Source: Actinomycetota bacterium
GTDB lineage: Bacteria > Actinomycetota > Thermoleophilia > Gaiellales > Gaiellaceae
Direction of reading: 5' to 3'
Assembly: GCA_005885085.1 (NCBI GenBank)
Contig: VAXY01000080.1
Location: forward strand, 1-6,799
Length of the DNA stretch: 6,799 bases
Below, in pieces: positions 1-6,189 of the stretch (its first letter is position 1; each line of letters begins with the position of its first letter). Under the pieces are notes generated by a model. The model searched no databases. It was given only the letters and a program-made list of their open reading frames with translations, and was not told the origin of the DNA. Made by a program: the position numbers and the translations under genes.

Positions 1-165
1 ATCGGCAAGGCGGCCACGTGGCTTCTGTACGCCGGCATCGGTTTCCTCATCGTCACGCACCGCTCCACCGACTGGCCCTACTGGTTCTTCTGGACGGGGC
101 TTGTCCTGGCCGTCGCCGCAGGCCTGGTGTACGCCTTCGGGGCGTGGAGAGAAGTCAGGCGATGA
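1..165 (+). CDS. Probable CDP-alcohol phosphatidyltransferase, C-terminal end (partial)
   Basis: Frame 1 is open from the first base to a TGA at 163-165 and gives 54 residues, beginning IGKAATW. The segment has two hydrophobic stretches: one around WLLYAGIGFLIV and one from YWFFWTGLVLAVAAGLVYAF. It ends in a basic tail, WREVRR. A GK-x-x-T element followed by two membrane helices is how PgsA-type CDP-alcohol phosphatidyltransferases end. These inner-membrane enzymes move a phosphoalcohol onto CDP-diacylglycerol. The catalytic motif lies upstream of the window, so the substrate cannot be read. The stop overlaps the next start as ATGA, so the two genes are translationally coupled. Family assignment from so short a tail is moderately sure. 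Confidence 0.6.
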   Translation: MGKAATWLLYAGIGFLIVTHRSTDWPYWFFWTGLVLAVAAGLVYAFGAWREVRR

Positions 166-2675
166 AGGCTGTCGTGATGGCAGGCGGCGAGGGCACCCGC
201 CTCAGACCGCTGACGTCGAACCAGCCGAAGCCAATGGTGCCGATCGTCGGGAAGCCGTGCATGGAGCACATCCTCGAGCTGCTGCGCGAACACGGGATGA
301 CCGACGTGATCGTCACGGTCGCGTTCCTGCCGCAGGCGATCCGGAGCTACTTCGGCGAAGGCGACACGCTCGGGATGAGCATCGGCTACTCGGTCGAGGA
401 ATCCCCGCTCGGCACGGCCGGCTCCGTCCGGCTGGCCGCGAAGCAGCTCGACGAGACCTTCCTCGTCATCTCCGGCGACGCCCTCTGCGACGTCGACCTG
501 AGCGCGCTCGTCGCCTTCCATCGAGAGCGCGGCGCGGCGGTGACGATCGGCCTCAAGTCTGTCGACAACCCGCTCGAGTTCGGAATCGTCGTCACGGACG
601 ACGAGGGACGCATCGAGCGCTTCCTCGAGAAGCCGTCGTGGGGCCAGGTCTTCTCCGACACGATCAACACGGGTATCTACGTGCTGGAGCCCGAAGTGCT
701 CAAGCACGTCCCGACCGACCGGCCGTACGACTTCTCCAAAGAGCTGTTTCCGTACCTGCTCGAGATGGGCCGGCCGCTGTACGGCTACGTGATGGACGGC
801 TACTGGCAGGACGTCGGCGATCTCGACCAGTACCGCCAGGCGAACTTCGACGCCCTCGAGCAGAAGGTGCGCCTGAACATTCCCGGCATCCGCATCCGCG
901 GCAACGTCTGGCTCGGCGAGGGCGTCGAGCTCGCGAACCTCGACCAGGTGCAAGGGCCGGCGCTGATCGGCAACTACTGCCGGATCGCACCGGGTGCGCG
1001 CGTCGGCGAGTACTCCGTGCTCTCGAACACGGTCACACTGAGAGAGCGCACACGCACCATGCGCTCCGTCGTCGACGCGTCGACGCACATCGGCCGCAGC
1101 TCGCTGATCGAGGGCGCGATCCTCGGGCGCTCGTGCGACATCCGCGCCCACGTCCGGATCCACGAGGGCGTCGCGATCGGCGACGAGGTGACGATCGGCG
1201 CCGAGAGCGTGATCATGCCGGGCGTCCGGATCTACCCATACAAGGAGGTGGAGTCCGGCTCCCTGATCCACGAGAGCCTGATCTGGGAGTCGCGCGCATC
1301 GACCAGGCTGTTCGGGCGCGACGGCGTCGCGGGTCTCGTCAACGTCGACCTGACGCCCGAAGTGGCCGTGCGGATCGCGGCGGCGCTCGGCACGGCGCTG
1401 AAGCGCGACGCGCGCGTCGTTGCGAGCCGCGAGTCGGCGCCCGCCTGCCGGATGATCAAGCGCGCGATGATCACCGGCTTCACCTCGGCCGGGCTGGAGG
1501 TGGCCGACCTGCGCGTGCTGCCGGCGGCCGTCGCGCGCCACCTGCTGAAGAGCGAAGGCTACGAGGCCGGCTTCCACGTCGGCACCGGCCAGGCCGATCC
1601 GGAGGTCGTGCAGATCCGCTTCTTCGAACAGCCGGGCAGCCCGCTCTCACCGGCGCTGCAGAAGGAGATCGAGAAGAACTTCACGCGCGGCGAGCTTCGG
1701 AGGGTGGGCTTCACCGACATCGGGACGATCACGTATCCGGCGCGCGTACGCGAGACCTACGCTCAGGACCTGCTCGGGGGTCTCGACGTCGACGCCATCC
1801 GCGCGCGCGGCTTCCGCGTCGTTGTCGACTACGGCTTCTCGGCCGCGTCGTTCGTGCTGCCGCTGCTGCTCGGGCCGCTCGGCGTGGAGGCGGTCTCGGC
1901 GCACGGGTTCACGACCGAGCGCAGCGATCCGGGCTCGGCGCTTTTGCGCGAGGCGATCGGCCAGGTGAAGCAGCTCGTGCCAGCAGTCGGCGCCGACCTC
2001 GGCGTCGTCCTCGACCGCGCCGCGGAGCGGGTGTACCTCGTCGACGAGCAGGGCCGCGAGATCCCCGTCGAGCAAACCCTGCTGCTCTTCCTCCGTTTGA
2101 TCGGATCGAACGGCCGCCGCGGCAAGCTCGCGTTCCCGATCACCGTGACGAGCCAGGTCGACCGGCTGCTCGAAGGAAGCGGGCTGGAGGTCGTCCGGAC
2201 GCCGGCGTCGCTCGCCGATCTGACGAAGGCCGCGGCGGAAGACGGGGTCATCTTCGCCGGCGCGGTCGGGGGCGGCTACGTGTTCCCCGAGTTCTTGCCG
2301 GCGTACGACGCGATCGCGAGCCTCTGCAAGCTCCTGGAGCTCCTCGCGCCGGTGCGCCGCCCGCTCTCCGAGCTCATCGCCGACCTGCCGGCACCGACGC
2401 TCGTCCACCGCCAGCTGCCGTGCCCCTGGGCGCTCAAGGGCGTCCTGATGCGCGTCCTGACGGAGCGGTTGCGCGATCGCGAGCTCGACCTGCTCGACGG
2501 CATCAAGGTCTTCGACGAGCGGGGCTGGGCGCAGGTGCTGCCGGATCCGGACGAGCCGCTCGTCCACATCTACGCCGAGGGTCGCACCGAAGAGGATTCG
2601 AAGGCGCTCGAGGCGGAGTATCGGCAGATGGTGGAGGAGATCATGGAGACGGAGTCGGCCGCCACCACCGCCTGA
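162..2675 (+). CDS. Mannose-1-phosphate guanylyltransferase with degenerate phosphomannomutase-like domain
   Basis: The protein has 837 residues. I chose ATG 162 because it opens directly into the pyrophosphorylase signature, overlaps the upstream stop as ATGA, and has GGAGA at 146-150. Residues 1 to about 235 are a nucleotidyltransferase fold: GGEGTRLRPLT at 8-18, the PKPMVPI strand, SGDALCD with the likely metal Asp at 106, then FLEKP and NTGIYV. This domain should make GDP-mannose (or another NDP-sugar) from sugar-1-phosphate and NTP in the cytoplasm. Residues from about 237 to 373 are hexapeptide repeats of a left-handed beta helix. From about 382 (FGRDGVAG) to the end lies a phosphohexomutase-type region whose catalytic loops are all altered: TGQADP at 475-480, DRAAER at 618-623, GAVGGGY at 700-706, LPDPDEP at 793-799. 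Mutase activity is therefore unlikely. The sugar specificity is inferred from the domain architecture. Confidence 0.9.
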   Translation: MKAVVMAGGEGTRLRPLTSNQPKPMVPIVGKPCMEHILELLREHGMTDVIVTVAFLPQAIRSYFGEGDTLGMSIGYSVEESPLGTAGSVRLAAKQLDETFLVISGDALCDVDLSALVAFHRERGAAVTIGLKSVDNPLEFGIVVTDDEGRIERFLEKPSWGQVFSDTINTGIYVLEPEVLKHVPTDRPYDFSKELFPYLLEMGRPLYGYVMDGYWQDVGDLDQYRQANFDALEQKVRLNIPGIRIRGNVWLGEGVELANLDQVQGPALIGNYCRIAPGARVGEYSVLSNTVTLRERTRTMRSVVDASTHIGRSSLIEGAILGRSCDIRAHVRIHEGVAIGDEVTIGAESVIMPGVRIYPYKEVESGSLIHESLIWESRASTRLFGRDGVAGLVNVDLTPEVAVRIAAALGTALKRDARVVASRESAPACRMIKRAMITGFTSAGLEVADLRVLPAAVARHLLKSEGYEAGFHVGTGQADPEVVQIRFFEQPGSPLSPALQKEIEKNFTRGELRRVGFTDIGTITYPARVRETYAQDLLGGLDVDAIRARGFRVVVDYGFSAASFVLPLLLGPLGVEAVSAHGFTTERSDPGSALLREAIGQVKQLVPAVGADLGVVLDRAAERVYLVDEQGREIPVEQTLLLFLRLIGSNGRRGKLAFPITVTSQVDRLLEGSGLEVVRTPASLADLTKAAAEDGVIFAGAVGGGYVFPEFLPAYDAIASLCKLLELLAPVRRPLSELIADLPAPTLVHRQLPCPWALKGVLMRVLTERLRDRELDLLDGIKVFDERGWAQVLPDPDEPLVHIYAEGRTEEDSKALEAEYRQMVEEIMETESAATTA

Positions 2676-2706
2676 TCGCCGAACGGCTCCAACTCTCAAG
2701 TTCAGG

Positions 2707-2735
2707 TTGACCCTTTAGGCGGCCGCTGCTTTACT
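2707..2735 (+). promoter_or_regulatory. Sigma70-type promoter for the RsiG-like gene
   Basis: TTGACC (2707-2712) is separated by 17 bases from TTTACT (2730-2735), matching five of six and four of six consensus positions. Transcription would start near 2742, leaving a leader of about 26 nt that contains the AGAAAGG ribosome site. It sits in the 92-base gap after the guanylyltransferase gene. A nearly identical -35 block occurs on the other strand at 6760-6773. Confidence 0.6.
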
Positions 2736-2753
2736 GCGCGCAAGCCCTCGACC

Positions 2754-2760
2754 AGAAAGG
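2754..2760 (+). promoter_or_regulatory. Ribosome binding site deciding a TTG start
   Basis: AGAAAGG lies 7 bases upstream of TTG 2768. No ATG or GTG in frame near it gives a better fit, so this site fixes the unusual TTG start of the 80-residue RsiG-like protein. Confidence 0.65.
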
Positions 2761-2767
2761 CGGCCAG

Positions 2768-3010
2768 TTGGAACCTTTGCCCGATCTCGGCACGCTGTCC
2801 GACGACGACCTCAAGAAGCTGATCGACGATCTGACCCAGGAGGAGAACGAGATCTCGTACCAGCGCCGGCTCTTGCACGGGAAGATCGACATCCTGCGCG
2901 CGGAGCTCGTCGCCCGCCTGCAGAAGACCGGGGGCCAGAGCGTCCTCGACCAGGTCGATGTCGACCACCTGACGGAGATCCTCACCTCGAAGGCCGCACC
3001 ACCGACTTGA
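2768..3010 (+). CDS. rsiG: RsiG-like single-motif cyclic-di-GMP-binding anti-sigma factor
   Basis: This 80-residue acidic protein is mostly helical. After a short N-terminal helix (LSDDDLKKLIDDLTQEE) comes a long helix with E26, S30, R33, H37 and D41. That spacing is exactly the E(X)3S(X)2R(X)3Q(X)3D signature of RsiG, with His replacing Gln. In Streptomyces, RsiG with cyclic-di-GMP holds the sporulation sigma factor WhiG. Homologues from deep-branching actinobacteria such as Rubrobacter are small, carry one motif, and dimerise into an antiparallel coiled coil to build the dinucleotide site. Length and single motif here match that ancestral form. The start is TTG 2768 behind AGAAAGG, with its own promoter. 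No WhiG gene lies in the window, so the partner is inferred. Family call is good; actual ligand binding is unproven. Confidence 0.75.
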   Translation: MEPLPDLGTLSDDDLKKLIDDLTQEENEISYQRRLLHGKIDILRAELVARLQKTGGQSVLDQVDVDHLTEILTSKAAPPT

Positions 3011-3044
3011 GCCACACGCTACGCGTCCAAGGTACGCGCGTGGC
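3011..3044 (+). terminator. GC-rich hairpin after the RsiG-like gene, no T tract
   Basis: GCCACACGC (3011-3019) pairs with GCGCGTGGC (3036-3044) in eight of nine positions, beginning on the base after the stop codon. No T run follows, so it may be a weak or factor-dependent terminator, an mRNA-end stabiliser, or chance in GC-rich DNA. The remaining gap to 3095 shows no clear promoter or ribosome site. Confidence 0.3.
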
Positions 3045-3095
3045 AGCGACCGAATGTCCGCCGCTACAGATGTCCCACGACAGCATCTCAAACGG

Positions 3096-3514
3096 ATGAG
3101 CCACATCTATTGCCAGGAATGCGGCTTTCAGAATCCTGAGGCCGCGAACTACTGCGCACGGTGTGGCGCGCTGCTCGTGAAGGACGATGGGGGCACCGAG
3201 TCGACGCAGACCTTCACGCCTGACGACGGCGACGACGGTCCGCCCGAGACGCTGGAGACCCTCGGCGTGCAGGGGCCGGCGCTCGTCGTGCGCTCCGGCG
3301 GCGGCAGGGCAGGGGAGATGTTCAAACCTGAGGGCGAGACGACGATCGGCCGCTCGCCCGACTGCGGGATCTTCCTCGACGACGTCACGGTCTCGCGCAG
3401 GCACGCGATCCTCGTCGAGCGCGACGGCGCGTTCGTGATCGAGGATCGGCAGAGCTCGAGGACGGCGACGAGCTGCAGATCGGGAAATACCGGCTCACGT
3501 TCTTCGGCCGCTGA
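3096..3514 (+). pseudogene. Zinc-ribbon and FHA domain protein (GarA/OdhI-like), disrupted by internal deletion
   Basis: The frame from ATG 3096 starts with a zinc ribbon (Cys 6, 9, 20, 23). Next is an acidic linker with ESTQTF at 35-40, resembling the ETTSVF phosphothreonine motif of mycobacterial GarA. The first half of an FHA domain follows (GRSPDCGIFLDD at 85-96, SRRHA at 100-104, ending FVIEDR at 118). The GSxNGT-type loop and next strand are then missing. The true FHA end (ELEDGDELQIGKYRLTFFGR) reappears in another frame from 3452, with its TGA at 3512-3514 overlapping the ftsR ATG. About 43-46 bases appear lost after 3449. As written, the first frame instead runs on to 3776 inside ftsR, adding unrelated Arg/Ala-rich sequence. 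Intact relatives inhibit 2-oxoglutarate-using enzymes when unphosphorylated. An assembly deletion cannot be excluded. The start has no clear ribosome site; ATG 3054 is a less likely alternative. Confidence 0.75.
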
Positions 3515-4194
3515 TGGCCACGGCGTCGAAAGCCAGGCTGCTGACGATCGGCACGGTCTCCGGGCTGCTCAAGGACGAGTTCCCGGACATTTCGATCTCG
3601 AAGATCCGCTATCTCGAAGACCAGGGGCTGCTTGCGCCTCGACGCACGCAGGGCGGCTATCGCCTCTTCACCGAAGAGGACGTGGAAAGGCTCGAGACGA
3701 TCCTGCGGCTGCAGCGCGACGAGTTCCTGCCGCTCCGCGTGATCCGGCAGCAGCTTGCCTCACCCGCGGCGCGTGACCGCAAGCGACGGCGAGCCGCCGG
3801 AGTGGCCGCGGACGAGACGGAGCTCGACCTGCACGAGCTCTGCGAGCGGGCCGGGATTGACGTCCGGCTTGCACGCGAGCTCGAGGAGTTCGGGCTGCTG
3901 ACGTCGCGAACCGAGGCGGGGGAGAAGCGGTACTCCGAGCTCGAGGCCGACATCGCGCTCGCCTGCGGTCGGCTGGCGCATTACGGGATCGCCCCGCGTC
4001 ACCTCCGTCCCTTCCGGACGTCGGCCGACCGGGAAGCGGGACTCGTCGAGCAGGTCGTCGGCCCGGCACTGCGCGCGCGCAACCCGGAGCGTCGCCGGGC
4101 AGGCATGGAGGATCTGGAAGCACTCACCGAGCTGGCCGCGGAACTCTCGCAGCTCCTGTCCTGGCGCGCGCTTCGCCGGCTTGCGTCAACATAA
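3514..4194 (+). CDS. ftsR: MerR-family transcriptional regulator FtsR
   Basis: The protein has 226 residues. The N-terminal winged helix-turn-helix runs from about residue 9 to 80 (LLTIGTVSGLLKDEFPDIS, then ISKIRYLEDQGLL and RRTQGGYRLFTEEDVERL). FLPLRVIRQQL follows. This pattern is close to Rv1828 of M. tuberculosis and FtsR of Corynebacterium glutamicum. A second helical region (LCERAGIDVRLARELEEFGLL, then ALACGRLAHYGIAPRHLRPF and SADREAGLVEQ) is the family's own C-terminal domain and not a small-ligand pocket of classical MerR type. FtsR binds DNA and activates ftsZ in C. glutamicum, so a cell-division role is likely here. The ATG at 3514 shares its A with the old FHA stop (TGATG) and lacks a ribosome site, pointing to translational coupling. 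The FHA/ftsR pairing is the conserved actinobacterial arrangement. Confidence 0.88.
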   Translation: MATASKARLLTIGTVSGLLKDEFPDISISKIRYLEDQGLLAPRRTQGGYRLFTEEDVERLETILRLQRDEFLPLRVIRQQLASPAARDRKRRRAAGVAADETELDLHELCERAGIDVRLARELEEFGLLTSRTEAGEKRYSELEADIALACGRLAHYGIAPRHLRPFRTSADREAGLVEQVVGPALRARNPERRRAGMEDLEALTELAAELSQLLSWRALRRLAST

Positions 4195-4198
4195 TCCG

Positions 4199-4714
4199 GT
4201 GAATCTCGCCGAGAAGGTCCGCGAGGTCCCGGACTGGCCGCAGCCCGGTGTCGGCTTCAAGGACGTCACGCCGCTGCTCGCCGACCCCGACGCGCTCGCG
4301 TACACGATCGAGCAGCTGGCGGAGTGGGGGCAAGCGAAGCAGCCGGACCTCGTGCTCGGGGCGGAGGCGCGCGGGTTCATCCTCGGCGCCGCGATCGCAC
4401 GTCAGATCGGCTGCGGCTTCGTTCCGGCGCGGCGTCCCGGCAAGCTGCCGCCGGAGACGATCAGTGCCACCTATGCACTCGAGTACGGCCAGAACGCGCT
4501 CGAGCTGCACCCGGACATGATCCCCAAGGGCGCACGTGTGCTGATTCACGACGACGTGCTCGCCACCGGCGGCACCGTGGAGGCGATCGGCGAGCAGCTG
4601 GTGGAGCGCCTGGGCGGCGAGGTCGTCGGCTGCTGCTTCATCATCGAGCTCACGTTTTTGAAAGGCCGGGAGCGTCTGTCGAAATACGATTTACACGCAC
4701 TAATCGCATACTGA
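4199..4714 (+). CDS. apt: Adenine phosphoribosyltransferase
   Basis: This cytosolic purine-salvage enzyme turns adenine and PRPP into AMP and pyrophosphate. From GTG 4199 it has 171 residues, the usual length. The family signatures are all present: PDWPQPGVGFKDVTPLL near the start, the EARGFILG loop, PGKLPPETIS, the ALEYG segment, and the PRPP-binding motif VLIHDDVLATGGT at 114-126 with the paired Asp at 118-119. I chose GTG 4199 because the family normally opens with a short N-terminus before NLAEKV. TTG 4181, overlapping the ftsR stop, would add six residues and is the alternative. Neither has a clear ribosome site. With only 4 bases between ftsR and GTG the two genes are surely co-transcribed. 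No residue looks lost. Confidence 0.93.
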   Translation: MNLAEKVREVPDWPQPGVGFKDVTPLLADPDALAYTIEQLAEWGQAKQPDLVLGAEARGFILGAAIARQIGCGFVPARRPGKLPPETISATYALEYGQNALELHPDMIPKGARVLIHDDVLATGGTVEAIGEQLVERLGGEVVGCCFIIELTFLKGRERLSKYDLHALIAY

Positions 4715-4824
4715 ACTCGCGTTTAGCGTCCGGGGTGCCAGCGACGCCGCTTGCGCCGTCTGACTCACCTGCTTGGAAAGATCACCTTGGGTTTACCGTC
4801 CGCCATGACGATTAAGAAGGGACC
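4715..4824 (+). other. Intergenic gap before the cysteine-containing protein gene
   Basis: This 110-base gap has no convincing promoter and no terminator hairpin for apt. Its only clear signal is the ribosome site AAGAAGGGA at 4814-4822, two bases before ATG 4825. The end of apt and this gap are locally richer in A+T than the genes around them. Confidence 0.5.
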
Positions 4825-5421
4825 ATGTACGACGCGTTGACGGGACGGTTCACGTTCCCGTGCCCCGTACGGGGTGAGACGCGCGTCACTCTGTCTGCGT
4901 TCCGCCAGCTCGAGCGCCTGCCGGGCGCCGCACATCCGGCGGTCTTCCAGGTCCTGTTCGCCTGCGCATGCGGGGAAGAGCACGAGGGGCTCGTCACGCA
5001 CGACGACCTCGACTGGGCGCCGCTCGGCCTGCAGGGCGGTGTCTTCTACAACCTGATGACGGCGCGCCTCGATCTGGTCGTCGGCGAGCTCTCCGATCTG
5101 GCCGCGCGGCGGATCCAGGCCGGCGAGTGGCCGTGGAGCTTCTTCTGCTATCCGGAGGAGCAACCGCGGCCGGTGTTCCCGTCGTCGTTCTTCCTGCTGG
5201 CCCCGGGGGACGGATCGCTCGGGCTTGCGGTTCGCTGCCCGGCCTGCCAGCGGACGTCCGTGAACCTCGTCTCTCACGAGCACGTCGACCTTCCGTTCCA
5301 CAACGACCGTGAGGTGGGCGTCGTCCAGCACGTCTTCAACGACGACGTCGCCCGGACGCTGGAAGAGTTTCGGGCCGAGCTGTACTCGGCGTCGTTCGAC
5401 ACCAGGCGGCTCGGCCTCTAG
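4825..5421 (+). CDS. Conserved-looking protein of unknown function with possible zinc sites
   Basis: I do not recognise this 198-residue protein as a named family. ATG 4825 follows AAGAAGGGA, so the start is secure. It has no signal peptide or membrane helix. Cysteines lie at 13 (FPCPVRGE), 47 and 49 (FACACGEEH), 108, and 138 and 141 (RCPACQ). The first part resembles a split zinc ribbon in which one knuckle has decayed from CxxC to CxxR. The CPAC pair and nearby His 151, 153 and 159 (SHEHVDLPFH) could form a second metal site. The layout of a CP-start followed by a later C-x-C-G recalls CpXC domains, but that is only a suggestion. The middle (LGLQGGVFYNLMTARLDLVVGELSDL) looks helical. Codon use matches the neighbours, so it is a real gene. 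Confidence 0.75.
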   Translation: MYDALTGRFTFPCPVRGETRVTLSAFRQLERLPGAAHPAVFQVLFACACGEEHEGLVTHDDLDWAPLGLQGGVFYNLMTARLDLVVGELSDLAARRIQAGEWPWSFFCYPEEQPRPVFPSSFFLLAPGDGSLGLAVRCPACQRTSVNLVSHEHVDLPFHNDREVGVVQHVFNDDVARTLEEFRAELYSASFDTRRLGL

Positions 5422-5427
5422 ACACGT

Positions 5428-5453
5428 GTGTTCGCTTTCTGCTCCGCGGGTAC
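5428..5453 (+). promoter_or_regulatory. Putative stress-sigma (SigB/SigF-type) promoter
   Basis: GTGT (5428-5431), 16 bases, then GGGTAC (5448-5453) fits the actinobacterial GNNT-N14-16-GGGTAY pattern of SigB/SigF-type promoters. It lies in the 65-base gap before the membrane protein gene. A second GGGTAT occurs at 5460-5465 without a matching upstream half. The -35 side overlaps the palindrome ACACGTGT at 5422-5429. A pattern match only. Confidence 0.4.
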
Positions 5454-5474
5454 CTACAGGGGTATCAACGGAGC

Positions 5475-5484
5475 GAGGTGATCC
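5475..5484 (+). promoter_or_regulatory. Extended Shine-Dalgarno, ten bases
   Basis: GAGGTGATCC is fully complementary to the usual bacterial 16S rRNA 3' end. It lies two bases before ATG 5487, with the GAGG core about eight bases away. It makes ATG 5487 the start rather than GTG 5478, which lies inside the site. Confidence 0.7.
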
Positions 5485-5486
5485 GA

Positions 5487-6086
5487 ATGTACGGACTCAC
5501 GCGGGCAACGACGACGCTGATCGCGGCTGCTGTCGCAGGCCTGCTGATCTGGTTTGCAACCCAGATCAACGACCATCACGTGGGCGGCTTCTGGGCCGTC
5601 TACGGGCTGATCGCCGGTGCCGGCCTCCTGATGGCCCTCTCCCAGCTGCTGGGCGGCTGGACGAAGTGGGGGTTGCCGCGGCTGTCGGCGGCGTTCTTGC
5701 TACTGGCCTTCGTTCCGATCGCAATCGTCTCGCTGTGGATCGTGCTCGCCGCTGAACCCGGGAACGGCTGGTTCCACCGGCACGTGCTTTCCTGGTCCGG
5801 CGACCTGCATATCCGTGGGCTCGTAAACGACCTGAAGGAGTACGTCTCGGTCTTCGCGTTCGGGATCGGGCTCGTGTTCGGTTACAGCTTCGACACGACC
5901 GGCCCCCGCAGGGCCGCCACAGCTCCCCCGGCGACAACGACCCGCCGCGGCCGCCTCGGCCGCCGGCGAACAGTCGCCGCCTCTGACGACGGCCGCCGCG
6001 CCGCCGACGAGCCGGTGACGCGAGACCGCGTTGCATCGGACGGAGAGGTCCCGGTCGCCGACCGCGACCGAGTCACCACCAGGTGA
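5487..6086 (+). CDS. Four-helix membrane protein with Arg-rich C-terminal tail, function unknown
   Basis: The protein has 199 residues from ATG 5487, chosen for its extended ribosome site. Likely membrane helices are at about 9-27, 34-54, 66-88 and 118-135. A polar stretch between helices three and four contains EPGNGWFHRHVLSWSGDLH. From about residue 137 to the end the chain is low in complexity and rich in Arg, Ala, Asp and Thr (for example RRGRLGRRR), so it is probably a disordered cytoplasmic tail. With four helices both ends would be cytoplasmic, in line with that tail. I recognise no enzyme or transporter motif. The gene stands alone, with its own putative stress-type promoter upstream and a hairpin terminator just after, so an envelope-stress role is possible but only inferred. 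Confidence 0.75.
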   Translation: MYGLTRATTTLIAAAVAGLLIWFATQINDHHVGGFWAVYGLIAGAGLLMALSQLLGGWTKWGLPRLSAAFLLLAFVPIAIVSLWIVLAAEPGNGWFHRHVLSWSGDLHIRGLVNDLKEYVSVFAFGIGLVFGYSFDTTGPRRAATAPPATTTRRGRLGRRRTVAASDDGRRAADEPVTRDRVASDGEVPVADRDRVTTR

Positions 6087-6098
6087 CCTCTGATCGAG

Positions 6099-6135
6099 AG
6101 CCGCCCTCCGCTCGGCAAGAGCGGGGGGCGGCTTT
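6099..6135 (+). terminator. Strong hairpin terminator after the membrane protein gene
   Basis: A 15-base arm (6099-6113, AGCCGCCCTCCGCTC) pairs with 6119-6133 across a GGCAA loop. The only non-Watson-Crick pair is one T:G. The stem is followed by TT then A, a short T tract. It starts 13 bases after the TGA at 6084-6086 and ends the unit that begins near 5448. Confidence 0.8.
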
Positions 6136-6189
6136 AGCTCAGTCCTAGGGATCCGCGCGCGGCGCTCTGCCGCCGATATCTGGAGAGCC

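Noticed and set aside
78..1577. A 499-residue minus-strand frame opposite the guanylyltransferase gene.
   Set aside because: It is Ala/Arg/Asp/Val-rich with no motif, a typical antisense shadow of a GC-rich gene.
101..2710. An 869-residue + strand frame over the same gene.
   Set aside because: It is Arg/Ala/Gly-rich in the wrong phase. The overlapping frame carries all recognisable domains.
5448..5465. GGGTACCTACAGGGGTAT as a copper-sensor (CsoR-type) operator.
   Set aside because: The two halves match only as TACC/GGTA, and no copper gene is nearby. A stress-sigma -10 explains GGGTAC better.
6135..6149. TAGCTCAGTCCTAGG is identical to 15 bases of the spacer in the J23100-series synthetic promoters, and GGATCC follows.
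   Set aside because: The aligned -35 and -10 positions here do not match those promoters, and the flanks are normal genomic sequence next to a natural terminator. Most likely chance. A contig-versus-vector search would settle it.
6134..6150. TTAGCTCAGT resembles the D-arm of a tRNA.
   Set aside because: No acceptor stem, anticodon arm or TTCGA-type arm follows at the right distances.
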